From: Hypholoma sublateritium FD-334 SS-4
Taxonomy: Eukaryota > Basidiomycota > Agaricomycetes > Agaricales > Strophariaceae
NCBI GenBank assembly: GCA_000827495.1
Contig: KN817526.1
Coordinates: 496,001 to 560,000 of the forward strand
Direction of reading: 5' to 3'
Length of the DNA stretch: 64,000 nt
The translations under genes were made by a program, and so were the position numbers. Shown one piece after another: positions 1 to 11,268 of this stretch (positions within the stretch are counted from its first letter, which is position 1; every line of letters starts with the position of its first letter). Under the pieces are notes generated by a model. That model was not told where the DNA came from. It did no database searches and worked only from the letters and a program-made list of their open reading frames with translations.

Positions 1-1247
1 ATTGCAGTCTCTGCTTTCCTGCATAAAGATGTGAGGGCGCGCATAGCCTTTTTGTTGTTGATCAGGTGGGATGGGAAGACCCATCGGCCTTTTCCGATGA
101 AAGGGAGCACGGCATCTGTTATCTGAGCGCTTACTAGCTGGTGGTCAGTGGGGATTCCGGGGGTCGAAATTTCCCAGTTATTTGAGAATTTCAGTCCGTC
201 CCGGCGGATGTAGATCCGGTCGATGCGTGAGTGTGCAGCGCCTTGACGCAGTGATTGGGAGTATGTATATTGAAGAGTGTCTGGGTGTGTCTCGCGCCAG
301 CCATCAGTCATGTCCAAGGCAGTGATGAGATTGGTGAGACCCTCAGTTGGGGCGGGGGGGTCACGATGGGGTGGTAGGCGGTCGAGAGCATCTTCAACTA
401 GGTTAAAATCTCCCAGGATTACATCTGGCTGGGGTCTTCCTTGCCTTCCTATATTCAGTTCTTCCCAGAAAATTGTGCTCTCTTGGTTGTTTGTGGGGGC
501 ATACACACTTAATACGGTGATTGTTTTGTCACGGTGCCACGGGACTGAGATCATCAGCGCTCTTCCGGGGACGATTTCATACACTTGCGTGCCAGTTGTG
601 TTGGCTAGGTCTTTATTTATTACAATAGTGACTCCGCCAGTTGCGTTGGGGCTTACTGGGTCAGCCGACGTAATTATGTGCATTCTTTTACCGAAGGTGG
701 CATGAAGTGTGTCTACTGCCATCTCTGGGAGGTGGGACTCCTGCAGGCAGAGTATGCCAATTTTCTGTGTACGTAGGATTTGGTTTATGTGGAACCATTT
801 ATCTGTGCCATTGTGGAAACGGCCACGCATGTTAAGCGAGGCTATTTTAATTGCAGCACACGATTTGCGTGGGGTTGCGCGAGCTCTAATAATGGCTCTC
901 TCTCCCGCCGTCAGTGGGGGCGGGTGAGTTTGTGTGCCTTGAACGGTCACTGGGCGGTCAGCCCGTGTTTGTCTCCTGTTAGGTACAGGGGCGATTTGTC
1001 TGTCGCGTGTTCTTCTGGCGGGGGGAGCTGCTGTGCGCGGCTGTTGTCGGGGTGCTTGAGGTCTAGGGGGGGGGAGGGGGTTAGTACGGGGTCCACTTAC
1101 CGAGCGCGCACTCCCATCATTAGAGGGAGGGCCAGTGGCGGGAGCTCTCGCTCCTCCGGGTGTGTTTGCGTGTGATCCAGAAGCTGATTGATGATACCTG
1201 CGGGGTTGGGGGGGGTTAGTCGGACTTCTACAACAGCCGAGGACGTC
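1..1247 (-). CDS. LINE ORF2, endonuclease (APE-type) domain, 3' truncated by window
   Basis: I translated the minus strand by hand: the frame is open from the stop at about 1250-1248 down to base 1. It contains a classic exonuclease-endonuclease-phosphatase domain: KIASLNMRGRF (the catalytic Asn strand), ILCLQESHL (catalytic Glu), the SVYAPTN strand, VILGDFNLVEDALDR (the GDFN Asp/Asn pair), SRIDRIYIRRD, and TDHQLV near the end (the catalytic Asp-His). In LINE elements this domain nicks target DNA to prime reverse transcription. The start codon is uncertain because the first 100 or so codons are Pro/Arg-rich; the first Met in the conserved part is in SLNMRG. No stop or frameshift interrupts the visible part, so this copy may be fairly young. 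Confidence 0.8.
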
Positions 1248-1602
1248 CTAATCCGGTTGGCTGATGCGGAGATTACTTCCAGACTCCGTTGGAGGCTGCG
1301 AGCAAGTTTGCATGGTTCCCATTTACGTTGCCTCTTGGGCCAGGCCTTATTGCTCACTCAAGGTACGCCACCCTGAATAGGGACCTAAAGAAAATGTATT
1401 GAGGCAGATCCGGGGCTTTCCCAGCCGCACGCAGCTGGTAAATGTGGGCCCCCATTGATCCTTACATTGTTGCTCCGTGTACCATCTCAGTACCAGGGGA
1501 TTTTGGGTCTAGAGGGGTACAATATATTCAGAGCTACGGGTACAAGGTATATACTCGGCCACTTCATCAACGGTGGGCCACGGCAGTTCGGGAGATAGGT
1601 GT

Positions 1603-3480
1603 CTAGTTACGACGGGCGTTGCCACGGCCAGCGCGATGGTTGCCTGGCCTGCGGGCCACGCCGCCACGGCCCCTGTTTCCACGGGTGTGACCACGGGTGG
1701 AGCCGACAGGTGGGTCGTTGTCGAGGGCAGTGGCGTCCTCTGGTAGTTCGGAACTGGCCGCCGGGCCGAGCCATCCGGTGATGAGGGGTAGGGGGCAGAG
1801 TCCGGTGGGGTGGTTAATGGAGCGGCAGCCCATACACTGGAAGGGTTTCTCGTTGCGGAAGTGGCCCCTGCCCGCATCATAGTCAGACGGGCGGAGGTCG
1901 CGGATGATACCAATCCACTCTTGGTATAGGTGGTGCGGGAGAGGCGGCGGCACGCAATAGGTGTTCCAGACGGTTTTCGTAGGACCTTCTCTCGTCCTGA
2001 TCATGATCGGCTCGATGGTGATGGAGGCGATCATCTTGTTGGCTTCATCCTCCAGGCTGTCGGGTGTCCAGCGGCGGATAAAGTTGAGTGCTGTATTGTT
2101 CATGCGTAGGCAGTTTCGCAGGATCTCGCGTACCTGCTCGGCCCCACGTCCGCCGTCAGGGACAGTGAAGCCTTCGAGGGTGCCTATGAATTTCGAATTC
2201 GGGGTGTCCACTGGCTGGAAGAAGAAGATTGCGCCAGCAGTGATGATGACGCCAAGGTTCAGGAGGAGCTCGGCGCAGTCATCAGAGATGTTGGAGATGA
2301 GTAGTCCGTAAGGGCCTTTGAATCCGTTGGGTGGAAAGACATCGCCCTCCGGGCGGAAGGGGGTACTGACTAGGACGTCCGGCGCGTCGATGATGCGGGG
2401 TAGCAGGTTCACGAGGGAAGCGGCAAGCTTCGCGTTGTCGCCGAATTTCTGTCGCCACGCGGTCGCGATGATCGTGGGTTGTGGTTTTGCTAGCCACACG
2501 GCGCGTTGTCCGGGGTCTATACCTTTGAGGCAATGCTCGAAGGAGAAGCGTTCCGGCCATTTTCCGCCCTCGGGGGCCTCCGTAATGACGAGCCCGTTCG
2601 AGAGGGTACGTCTGCCATTTGAGATGGTTGAAGGCTGCAGGATGGGGTGGGGCGAGGCAGTCGCGACGTGGTCAGTGGGGGCGGCCATCTGGATGTCGTT
2701 TTCTTCGCGGGCTGGGTGCGCAGGCTGCTGGGGGGGCGTCGGCGCGTTGGTGGGCCGCTGGCTGTTGATGCGCGGTATGCGGGTACCTTGGATGGAGAGG
2801 GGCAAGCGTGGAGTGTCAGCAGTATCGGTGGGCACGGAGGGCCGGGGTGGCAGCGGAGGGAAGTCGATGGCGTTGGGGGCGATTTCCCCGCTTCTGGCTC
2901 TGGATGTTTGCCGATCTTCCTCCTCTTGGCGGCGTCTCTCGTCGGGTTCCATGAAGGGGTACAGGTCTTCCCTCATTTCGTTCCTCCACTCTTCGCGTTG
3001 CGTTTCCTCCGCCTCTTGAAAGAGGCGAATATCCTCCGTTGTCTGCGTGACAGTCAGTGTTTTGCGGGACTGGAGCGGCAGGACGTGGCTTACCTCCGGG
3101 GATAGTGGGGGCGGGATAGCAGGCGGGGCTGGTACCTGGTCCGCCGTGGTCGCGGCTTGGGGGACGGGGAGCTGTGTGGGCGGCGCCTCCGGGGATCCGT
3201 ATATCGTGGTCATGGGGCCGATAATGTTATTCTCGTTCATCCTCGTAGAGTGTCTTGCTTTCTTCTTATGCGTCACGACTGTCCAGGTAGAGTCTTGGGG
3301 CGATGGGGATGCTGCGGGTTGGAGCAGGCGCGAAGGGCGAGCCTTTTTGGTTTTGGATGGGGTCGGATGTTCATCGGGTTGAGCAGCCGGAGTCCGTTTT
3401 CTCGGTCTAGGTGACGGAGTTCGCGGGGCCTGGGGTTGTGCTTGGGTTGACTGTGCGGTTGGTGTAGCTGGGGTGTTCAT
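1603..3480 (-). CDS. LINE ORF1, gag-like nucleic-acid-binding protein (625 aa)
   Basis: A single uninterrupted 625-codon frame. The first 300 residues are Pro/Thr/Arg-rich and look disordered. A compact central region (about residues 310-540) precedes a CCHC zinc knuckle, CMGCRSINHPTGLC (C-x2-C-x4-H-x4-C), near residue 560, and the tail is Gly/Arg-rich. LINE ORF1 proteins with this plan coat the element RNA and act as chaperones during retrotransposition. It lies about 350 bp upstream of the endonuclease frame on the same strand, the normal LINE order. It has no host-gene features such as introns. Several overlapping plus-strand frames in this interval are antisense shadows. Confidence 0.75.
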   Translation of the reverse strand: MNTPATPTAQSTQAQPQAPRTPSPRPRKRTPAAQPDEHPTPSKTKKARPSRLLQPAASPSPQDSTWTVVTHKKKARHSTRMNENNIIGPMTTIYGSPEAPPTQLPVPQAATTADQVPAPPAIPPPLSPEVSHVLPLQSRKTLTVTQTTEDIRLFQEAEETQREEWRNEMREDLYPFMEPDERRRQEEEDRQTSRARSGEIAPNAIDFPPLPPRPSVPTDTADTPRLPLSIQGTRIPRINSQRPTNAPTPPQQPAHPAREENDIQMAAPTDHVATASPHPILQPSTISNGRRTLSNGLVITEAPEGGKWPERFSFEHCLKGIDPGQRAVWLAKPQPTIIATAWRQKFGDNAKLAASLVNLLPRIIDAPDVLVSTPFRPEGDVFPPNGFKGPYGLLISNISDDCAELLLNLGVIITAGAIFFFQPVDTPNSKFIGTLEGFTVPDGGRGAEQVREILRNCLRMNNTALNFIRRWTPDSLEDEANKMIASITIEPIMIRTREGPTKTVWNTYCVPPPLPHHLYQEWIGIIRDLRPSDYDAGRGHFRNEKPFQCMGCRSINHPTGLCPLPLITGWLGPAASSELPEDATALDNDPPVGSTRGHTRGNRGRGGVARRPGNHRAGRGNARRN

Positions 3481-6269
3481 GCGCTAAGGTGAGTGCGTTG
3501 GGGTGTCGTTCGTCATTGCTCACCGTTTCATTTATGGCACTAGGTGCGTCCGTTCATCGGGGTGTGTGTTGGCGCCGCATTCCATGGTTTTCGTCGAGGT
3601 GTTTGGTCTACGGTCTGGATCGCCGCGGTTCCGACGTGCGGTGGTTTTTGGCGACGGTGTTTGTGAGTGGGCTGCACGGGCCTGTCGTGCTGCTGGTGAG
3701 GGCGGTTTGAGTGGCGATGGTGGCGTCGTCAAAGAGGAGTGACGTACGTTCGGCTGACGGGGGAGGCGGTGGAGTTCGCTACGTTTTCTGTTGGGCCTTT
3801 CTGATGGTCGTCGTAGGTGCGTGTGTCTCATGTGTCGCCGGTCATCGGTCCACGTCGCTGTGGCGGCTGCCCTGGCCGTGTGGCATGTTTCGTGGTATGT
3901 AGGATGTTCTGTCGTTTGGGGGTTGCGCGGGTTCGGACCTTCTCGCGGTCGGCGGAGGGAGAGGGAGAGGGACCTGGGTGGCGTGTGTGCATTTGGAATG
4001 TTCTCGTAGATTCTGTCGGAGTTTGTTGCGGATCTTTGCGGAGTCACGTGGTTTGTTTACCGGCGTCGCGGTTTGCCGGTGCGCGTTAGGCCAGTTGCGT
4101 CAGGCTGTTAGCGTTTAACATTAATGGGAATCGGTGGCTGGTGTTGTAATCATCACATGCGGTGGTGTTAGCGTTAATGAGCAAGTGGAGTTCTTGGGTT
4201 AACTCCCAGGTTGGATGTGGAGTCCTTTTCAGTAGCTACTGTGTTCTGTAGTTTTGCAATGAGGTATTTTTGAAATTTACTGTCTAGACTTTGGTGTCTA
4301 GCCAGGGTGCGGTGTTGCGTAAGGCGGACTCAAGGTCGTGAGATCAGCCGGGGTTCTATACGCTTGTAGTGGGGGCGGTTTTAGTTTTAACCGGTTGGTT
4401 CTAGCCAATCGCTTGTGGATTTTTGCGTCTTGCAGGGTTGCATAGCGCCATATGGGAGTTGTAGAATATATATAAGGGGTGTTTAGCTTGCTATGGTGCA
4501 GTATCAAGGCGTACTTCTCTCATTCGCTTCAATCACCGCCACTCCGCTAGTCCTTCCTTTATCGTTTTCCGCTACTCAATCTGGGGGTAGTGTGTTATTT
4601 ATTTTCATTTGGATGCCTATACCATCTCCTCCTGGTGTTATAACTCAGGCCAGGTTGTTGCCTGGGGATCCAATTTCGGTGGTCCATGTGTGGCGTCAAA
4701 TGGCGGAGGACGAGGAGGAGGAGGAGGGGGGGGTTTGGGTTGGCCTTGCTGATTATTGGCAGCTGGTGGGGGGGATATTGGGAGGTATAGAGGAGGGGAG
4801 GGCACTTTGCCTTGTGGAGCGTACGATGTCCGTAAAGGCACACACCCCAGTGCTTTTTGGGTCTGGTGGATATTCTGCCCGTGTCGGCGCGCCTACCCTT
4901 TGGAGCCGGAACTGGGTGTGCTTTTCACTCCACCCCGAAGGGGAGTCAATATTCTACCCCCGAGCCGTTTATCTCGTCGTGCCTGTGACTTGGGTTCGGT
5001 TGGGTGTTCTGGGTCGACTCCAGCACATATTCAAGGTTTGGTTTGGTATTCTTCCTGATGTTGGGAAGGCGCCATACAGTGCCCTTTTGGGAGGACCTGG
5101 GCCATATGCCAGGGTGACTTGTACCACTACCACGGTGGTTGAAGTCGTTGCTGTGGCTCCAGAGTCCGTTGCCCCTGTAGGGGTTGTGCCTACTTCATCG
5201 CCTGTTGTTTCTGTTTGATGGTGGTGCTATGGTGCGTTCTGTTATTAGAGGGTAGTAGAGTATCTTTGGCAGTATCTGATTTTCGATTTTTTGTTTTTTA
5301 TTTAGGTCGGTGGGGGGTTTTCGGCGCCATGCCATATGGAGGGGGTACAACTTTGGGTCTGTGGGCGCATGGGGCAGGGAGGGTTGTTTGCGGGATATGT
5401 GCTTTAACTTCTGCTTAGCTCGTTCGCCGTTTCGCGTGGTGTTATCGTCGTGCCATTAGTAGTACATTAGTTATTTTACGTGGTGGTGTGAGTCTCACTT
5501 CGCTTTGTGCGCGCACGCTACGCTATTTTAGTCGGTCTTTTCACGCGCAGTCTATTTTAGCTCACTTCCATCGGGCTTGCTCGTGGATCGCTTGTTTCGT
5601 TTTGGTTGATCCGAGGTGGCCCGTGTGGTTGTGCGTCTCATTCCGCTCTGTCTCGGGGCGGTTTCTGTCTCTGCTACTCCACTGAGTTGTATTGCGTGTC
5701 TACTATCTAGGCTGGCTTTCCGGGGTGGATGGGTTTTCTGTTCGGGGGTACGAGGCTGCACGGTAGGTCGTGCGTCGTCTTTAAGCATGGGGGTCTGCAC
5801 CGTGTGCCGGGGTGTCGTAGCTGGGTTGTTCTCAGCGGGGCGTCGTTGGGATTGTTACGAACTTATTACTTGGATGCCTCATGTGAGGAGCTCTGGTATG
5901 GAGCTACCGACGCTAGCTTAGCCAGCTGGCGACGGCGGGCAGCCTGCAGGGGCAGGCTGACCAACCGGTACATGGTGGTTCCGGTCCAAGAGCCCCAACC
6001 CTGCTATTCATAAAAGTCCTTGCCTTGCTTTCTCTCCTCTTCACGCGAGCCACATACACGGTACACCCCCATATGCAACAATTCAATACAATTTCAAAGC
6101 TCTGCTAATCTCTCAAACTCAGCATGCCTTCCAACCCGGGCCTGCACGTTTACATGCTAGTTGGCTCTCATATCCCAATCACGGATGATCGACATCAAGT
6201 GCCCCAGATTCATGAAGACCGGACCAGAATGCCTATGCTTGATAATATGTCATTTCGCGAGACGCGAGT
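3481..6269. other. Non-coding stretch upstream of the LINE ORF1
   Basis: About 2.8 kb without a supportable gene. The plus strand is strongly G/T-rich as far as about 6.0 kb, the same strand bias as the retroelement ORFs, which suggests that much of it belongs to the element's 5' region. The longest plus-strand frame (4493-5218) has biased composition and no recognisable domain. A perfect 8-bp hairpin lies at 5940-5959. The final 260 bp are the 3' flank of the FET3 gene. Confidence 0.45.
5940..5959. repeat. Short perfect inverted repeat (8-bp stem, 4-nt loop)
   Basis: CAGCCTGC at 5940-5947 is followed by AGGG and then the reverse complement GCAGGCTG at 5952-5959. It lies near where the G/T-rich strand bias ends, so it could mark the 5' end of the retroelement, but a chance hairpin of this size is not rare. 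Confidence 0.35.
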
Positions 6270-8708
6270 CTATGCCTTAGTTTTCAAGAGCCCGAAAAAC
6301 TTGCCCCGCTTCTCCTTCGCCGCGATGGCCTCGCGCACCTCGTGCTCAATCTCTGCTTCCGATATGTGGCCCCCAAGGGCGTACCACACGACACACGCCA
6401 TCCCCAGCACAGCGGACAGCACACACCTGCAGCATCAAGCACGTCTGTCAGCGCGCATCCAAACAGAGGACTCGGATGGGTTAACTTACCCGAACATCGC
6501 GGCGATGCCCTTGGGCCGCCAGCCGAGCTTCTGCGGATAGGGCCCCAGCGGCAGCCCCGAGAGGTCTGTCGCCGATTGGTGCCCCGCGGCGTTCCCAGAC
6601 GTGGGCTGGCCAAGCGCCGTGCAGTGGTCGTTCATCACCGACGGCAAGTTGTCCTTGAACAACTGCGCCTGGAGCGGCGCCTCGACGAGCTGGATCGCGA
6701 GTCCGACCTCGACGTGCCATTCGATGTGACCTGTACATGCGGCGGCGGCGTCAGTGATTGCCGAGAATGAGCGCCGCTACGGAGTGGGACGTACAGTGGA
6801 GGAGCCAGACACCCGGGTTGTCTGCGACGACGCGCAGGGTCGCGGAGTGCATCGAGGGAATGTGCACGGTGTCGCGGCGGATGGGGTTCGCCTGGCCCTC
6901 GACGATCGGTGGGTTGAGCGTGGGGTCGTCAGACGTGTAGTCCTCCGACCTACCGACGATCTGCACCTTGTGTCCGTGAAGATGGCTGCAGTCAAAAGCA
7001 GGTCAAAACCCGCGCACGCAATATGATAATACGCCAAAGCAGACGCACAAAGGGTGTTTTCCCGCATCGCCGTTCTTGATTACGATGTCGACGACCTCGA
7101 GGTGGTCCACGACGAAGCTCAGCGGGCCGTACGCATCCGCGACCGTCGCGTTCTCGCCGAGCGTGAGCTGCGAGAACAGCGCGGGCACGAGCGGCATGTT
7201 GTACGTGATCATGTTGAACATCGCGTGGTTCGTCCCGTCGTCCATCGTGTCGAACGTCACCTCGAGCTCGATCGTCTTCGTCACGTTCGGCATCGCAATG
7301 ACCTCGACGGGCACGAGCGCGACATCATTGACCTCCTGGTACTCGTCCACGAAGCCCAGGTCCGTCAACGACGCGGACGCGGCGTAGGTGATCGACGACG
7401 TAACATCTGCGCCGCGGCATGGGGGTGAGTGACGAACAGAACACGGGAGGGACGCGACGTACTGGGGTTCAATGTATCAGGGACGGTGTCAAACATGTCG
7501 GTGTCCATGTTCGCGTGGATGGCCCAGTTCGCGGATGTGTCGTTGCGCGCGGTGACAAGCACGGAGTAGCGCTGCGCGACGGTGAGACTGAGGAGGTCGA
7601 TGGGCGACTCCTCGACGTCCGTCTGGAGGTAGTACTATCAGCGGGGTACATGTGCGAGCTGCATTGGGAATCTTACACCGTCGACTTCGATGATGCGCAT
7701 ATCGTGGCCATCGATCCAAAAGAAGAACGCCGAAAAGGCAGAGGTGTTGATGATGCGCAGACGGTATGTCTTCCCAGGCACGAATGGTAACGTCGCGTTC
7801 TCATTGAAACCCACTGCAGAGGTAACGGCGGACGGTGTCGTGCCGGACACGGGGCCAAGGTACGACGCGTTTTGGGCAAAGTAAATCAAGCCGGAGTCTA
7901 TGCACGGGGAACGCGAGGCGCAAATGATCAGACTTCAAATCCGTTTGGGAGCACAAAACATAGGCACCAGGTACGGGCTCCGCTCCTCCGGGATTCGCGA
8001 TGTTGACGAACTGGTCAAAAAGCACAGAATGTTCGTCGTGGTACCAGTCGCCGAGCACCACGGTGAACTCGTCGTCGTAGGTGTGGACCTCCTTAGAGGG
8101 TTGGATCACCAGCGGAGCGCGCAGGCCATCGACATATTGTCCCTGTTCGAACGCGCGCAGATGAATATCGCCGCCAACGTGCTCCAATCAAGTTGAAAAA
8201 CGCACAAATGAGTGCGCGTGCACCCAGTAGCTACCCCATTGCCCCGACGTGTTAACGTTGACCACATAGTCAAATTGCCCCCCCGGCGGGATTCCACTAG
8301 AAATTCATGAGCCATGAGCCTCGACATAAAAGGATCGCGCTTTCAAACACGCCTACCATTCAGAAACACCTATCGCACCGTCCATCCACGGGGTCGCGTT
8401 AAAGAACATACCATGGTGGTGCAGCGTGGTCGCCTGGTCAAGCGAGTTAGTCGTGTGCACGACCAGCTGGTCGTCGGCGCTGACGACCACTGGTGGGGGG
8501 CTAGTGCAAAACCGTAAGTTGCCGCCCATTCGACCGCGCACAAGGCGATCTGACAGACTCACGGCCAGGTCCCGTTGACGCCTATCACGCGTCGTTCGGC
8601 GAGGCCGTCAGGGTTTACATCTTGCACGTAGGTGATGTTCCACCAGACTTCGTGCACGCCTGCGAGGACGGGTGAGGCGAGCGCCGCAAGGGCGATGATG
8701 GACTTCAT
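6270..8708 (-). CDS. FET3: Fet3-type multicopper ferroxidase (627 aa, 10 exons)
   Basis: Plasma-membrane multicopper oxidase that oxidises Fe(II) to Fe(III) and hands it to the permease Ftr1. Spliced exons: 8708-8563, 8500-8357, 8296-8206, 8142-7968, 7897-7677, 7622-7463, 7406-7049, 6985-6795, 6730-6490, 6426-6270. A signal peptide (residues 1-16) is followed by three cupredoxin-like domains. All four copper clusters are present: HHHG (76-79), WVHAH (121-125), HLHGH (433-437) and HCHIEWH (495-501). Glu182 in AEPVP matches the ferroxidase-specific Glu185 of yeast Fet3p (from memory). One membrane segment near 577-595 ends in a charged cytosolic tail, which laccases lack and Fet3 proteins have. 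The gene is divergent from FTR1 across a 706-bp promoter with two iron-GATA sites. Confidence 0.95.
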
Positions 8709-8915
8709 CCCGGAAGGTATGGGCTCGGGAGGTGAGTTTTTTTGAGGGGGTGGTTGGGGTGAAGTCGTCCGCGGGTAAACCTGCGCTCTGCCTGGAAGGT
8801 CCTGGGGATATATGCAGGCAGAAGCAAGGCAAGAGGGTGGGCGATCGCATGAACAGTGAGTTTAAAAATAGACTATATGCCTCAACGGCGGCTTGGCTGC
8901 TTGGCGCATTTTTTT

Positions 8916-8924
8916 ATCTGATAA
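8916..8924 (+). promoter_or_regulatory. Iron-GATA factor site (ATCTGATAA)
   Basis: Exact ATCTGATAA, the extended core (ATCWGATAA) bound by fungal siderophore/iron GATA repressors. It lies 208 bp upstream of the FET3 start codon. Confidence 0.7.
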
Positions 8925-9285
8925 GGAACATGCTGAAATATCAATCGGAGGCCGTCGGCGATGTGTCGGCGTGTGATTCGGCCCACCAGGCATGCAGTCC
9001 AGCCCATTTCAAGGAGCAGAACAAGGTAAGAAGAACGCCACTCTATTTGTTCTTTTTTGGACAAATGAACCAGAAAAAAGATTCAAACAGCGTTTTTAAG
9101 GCTATGAGCCCGTTGAAAAATCGTCTTTCCAAAGTTCGGCCTGAATACCTTACATTCACGGATCTTACTGGCCTCGCGGACTACACCGCAGCAGCCAAGC
9201 AGCAGTCCAATCAATTTTTGGGGCCAATTTGGGGGTACATCCACTGATGTTCCGAAGCACCGGGAGCGATCAAAGGGTTGAAATC

Positions 9286-9294
9286 TTATCAGAT
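9286..9294 (-). promoter_or_regulatory. Iron-GATA factor site (ATCTGATAA, reverse orientation)
   Basis: TTATCAGAT on the plus strand is the exact reverse complement of ATCTGATAA. It lies 121 bp upstream of the FTR1 start codon. Confidence 0.7.
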
Positions 9295-9414
9295 TAACGC
9301 CGAGAGAACCCGGCCCTGTTCCACGAAGTGCATATCTCTGCCCATGCTGATTTATGGACCACTCGCACCCCCCGCTTTCCTGCGCTCTCCCACTCCCCTC
9401 AGCACCGCGCAAAA

Positions 9415-11115
9415 ATGGGGAAAAACCTCTTCTCCGTGCCCATATTTTTCATCGTCTTCCGCGAGACGCTCGAGGCCGCCATCATCGTGTCCGTCCTCCT
9501 GGGGCTGGCAGAGCAGATCGTCCACGATGACCCCAGCCAATCCGCGAGCAGCACCCTAAGGACACAAGTCTCGGAGAAGGATAGCAGCGACGACGTTGCT
9601 GTTGATACTGTCGATGATAAAGTCCAGCAGCGCCGCCTGTTGCGGAAGCTCCGTTTCCAGGTATGGTTGACTATAGAAAATGTATTCCTGTTTCTCATAA
9701 AAATACGTTCAATCGTTTTTCAGATCTTCCTTGGTGCAGGACTTGGTCTTCTTATCTCCCTTGCCATCGGCGCTGCGTAAGTGGAGCTTTTGAGTGCTTA
9801 GGAAAGGGAAATTGACTGTTCACTAGGTTTATTGCTATCTGGTTCACGAAAGCCTCAGACCTATGGACTAAATCCGAGGAATTATGGGAAGGTTTGTTCC
9901 ATTATTTGCCGCTTCTCGTTCAAAAGCCTGAGATAATATCCATGAATTATAGGTATCTTCGAGCTCATTGCCTCGCTGATGATTTTCGTCATGGGAGTGA
10001 CCATGATGAAGATGGACAGAGGTATTTATATACAACTCAATAACTTTATTTTCAGTATATTCTAACAAGTCCGTTAGCAAAAGCCAAGTGGCGCGTCAAG
10101 CTTCAACAGGCATTCGACGGAAGAAGTAAGAGACCTGCGTATTTATTTCTCAAGTCAACGTTCTTACCCTTGAGCATCAGAGGATGACGGCGGCGCTACG
10201 ACCGGGAAATGGATCTTGTTCATCCTTCCCTTCATCACTGTCCTGCGCGAAGGTGGCCAAATTCTCAGAACACCGCCATCATACGTCACTGACCACTATA
10301 CAATACACAGGCCTCGAAGCAGTCATTTTTGTGGGCGGAGTCTCTCTTGGCCAACCTGCGGTATCGATTCCCATCGCAGCGATTGTAGGCCTCATCTGCG
10401 GCTTCGTCTGTGGATTCATCATCTACGAATTTGCCAGCCGATCAAGTAACGGTTTTCTTCTGTTTCATGTGAACTTCGCGTTGATATCATTCCCATCACA
10501 CAGCGCTCACGATCTTCCTCATCGTCATGACCAACTTCCTGTTCCTCATCGGCGCCGGGCTGTTCAGCAAGGCCGTCGGTGCGTTCCAAGAGAACGCGTT
10601 CAACAGACTGCTCGGCGCAGACGTCGACGATGCCAGCGGCGATGGGCCGGGCTCCTACAGGGTCCAGGGAAATGTGTGGCATCTGAACTGCTGCAATCCC
10701 GATAGCAAGCTCGACGGGGAGGGGTGGACTATCTTCGGCGCGATCTTTGGCTGGACGCACAATGCGACCCGTGAGCAGCGACTGCGCCTGTCAAAGTGAG
10801 CGAAGTTGCTGATTATCTCCATTTTCACAGAGGGGACCGTGCTTTCGTACGTGTTTTACTGGCTCGCCGTTATGGTTTGCTTGGTGTATCTGAAGTACAA
10901 GGAGGTGAGCAACTCGCGCGCATGCCTTCGCGACGGTCCGCTGACTTTGTGCGTAGGGACGCACTACGCTCATGGGACGCGAATCTGCCGTTGCAGCGCG
11001 CAGGCGTCAGGCCCGCGCCGTCAAGGGAGTCGAGAGCGACGAAACTTCCAAGAAAGAATCCGTCGCCGACGAAGGCCACGCTGCTGAGGGAGGAATCGGC
11101 GAGCTTCCGCGCTGA
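9415..11115 (+). CDS. FTR1: Ftr1-type high-affinity iron permease (393 aa, 10 exons)
   Basis: Polytopic plasma-membrane permease that takes up Fe(III) produced by its partner Fet3. Exons: 9415-9660, 9724-9776, 9827-9891, 9953-10021, 10085-10126, 10181-10252, 10311-10445, 10504-10770, 10831-10904, 10957-11115. Both iron-binding REXLE motifs are present: RETLE at residues 16-20 and REGLE at 181-185, the second split by an intron after the Gly codon's first base. The segment IFELIASLMIFVMGVTMMK, the loop NVWHLNCCNP and multiple hydrophobic helices are family hallmarks. The C-terminal tail is charged and cytosolic. Exon 5 must start at the second of two AGs (10083-10084); the upstream TTAG would shift the frame. 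Divergent from FET3. Confidence 0.95.
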
Positions 11116-11268
11116 TTTACAAACCAAGCCCGGCATGAATTTTCGTGTCGGGTGTAACGACATGAGGACAGAAATGACGCGGGGTGTTCCCGCTGATTCA
11201 GATGACTTTCGAACTAAAGTGCTAGAATGCCCGTGTAATATTCTAGAAAAAAATCCGTTGTTGGGTAT

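Larger units (their letters stand above)
1..3480 (-). mobile_element. Non-LTR (LINE-type) retrotransposon, 5' part, truncated by the window edge
   Basis: Two minus-strand reading frames follow in LINE order: a gag-like ORF1 with a CCHC zinc knuckle, then, after about 350 bp, an open frame encoding an apurinic-type endonuclease domain that runs off the left edge. The reverse transcriptase expected downstream would lie outside the window. No LTR, target-site duplication or poly-A end can be seen here, so the true 5' boundary is unknown. The G/T-rich plus strand (A/C-rich sense strand) continues to about 6.0 kb and may be the element's 5' untranslated part. The ORF1-ORF2 layout resembles the Tad-type elements of fungi, but clade assignment needs the missing reverse transcriptase. 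Confidence 0.8.
8709..9414. promoter_or_regulatory. Bidirectional FET3-FTR1 promoter
   Basis: This 706-bp interval separates the start codons of the divergent ferroxidase and iron-permease genes, so both are likely driven from here. It holds no convincing gene. Two perfect copies of ATCTGATAA lie in opposite orientation at 8916-8924 (+) and 9286-9294 (-), 361 bp apart. This is the site recognised by iron-dependent GATA repressors such as Urbs1, SreA and their relatives, which shut down iron uptake when iron is plentiful. Regulation by such a factor is an inference from the motif and the gene pair. Confidence 0.75.

Noticed and set aside
3532..4047. 171-codon minus-strand frame upstream of LINE ORF1
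   Set aside because: Arg/Pro/Thr low-complexity with no motif; best explained by the A/C-rich strand of the element's 5' region.
4493..5218. 241-codon plus-strand open frame
   Set aside because: No domain, Gly/Val/Trp-biased composition from G/T-rich DNA and no homologous motif; it lies antisense to a retroelement flank.
6270..8708. Laccase instead of Fet3 ferroxidase
   Set aside because: The C-terminal membrane segment and charged tail, the AEPVP Glu and the neighbouring FTR1 gene all indicate a ferroxidase.
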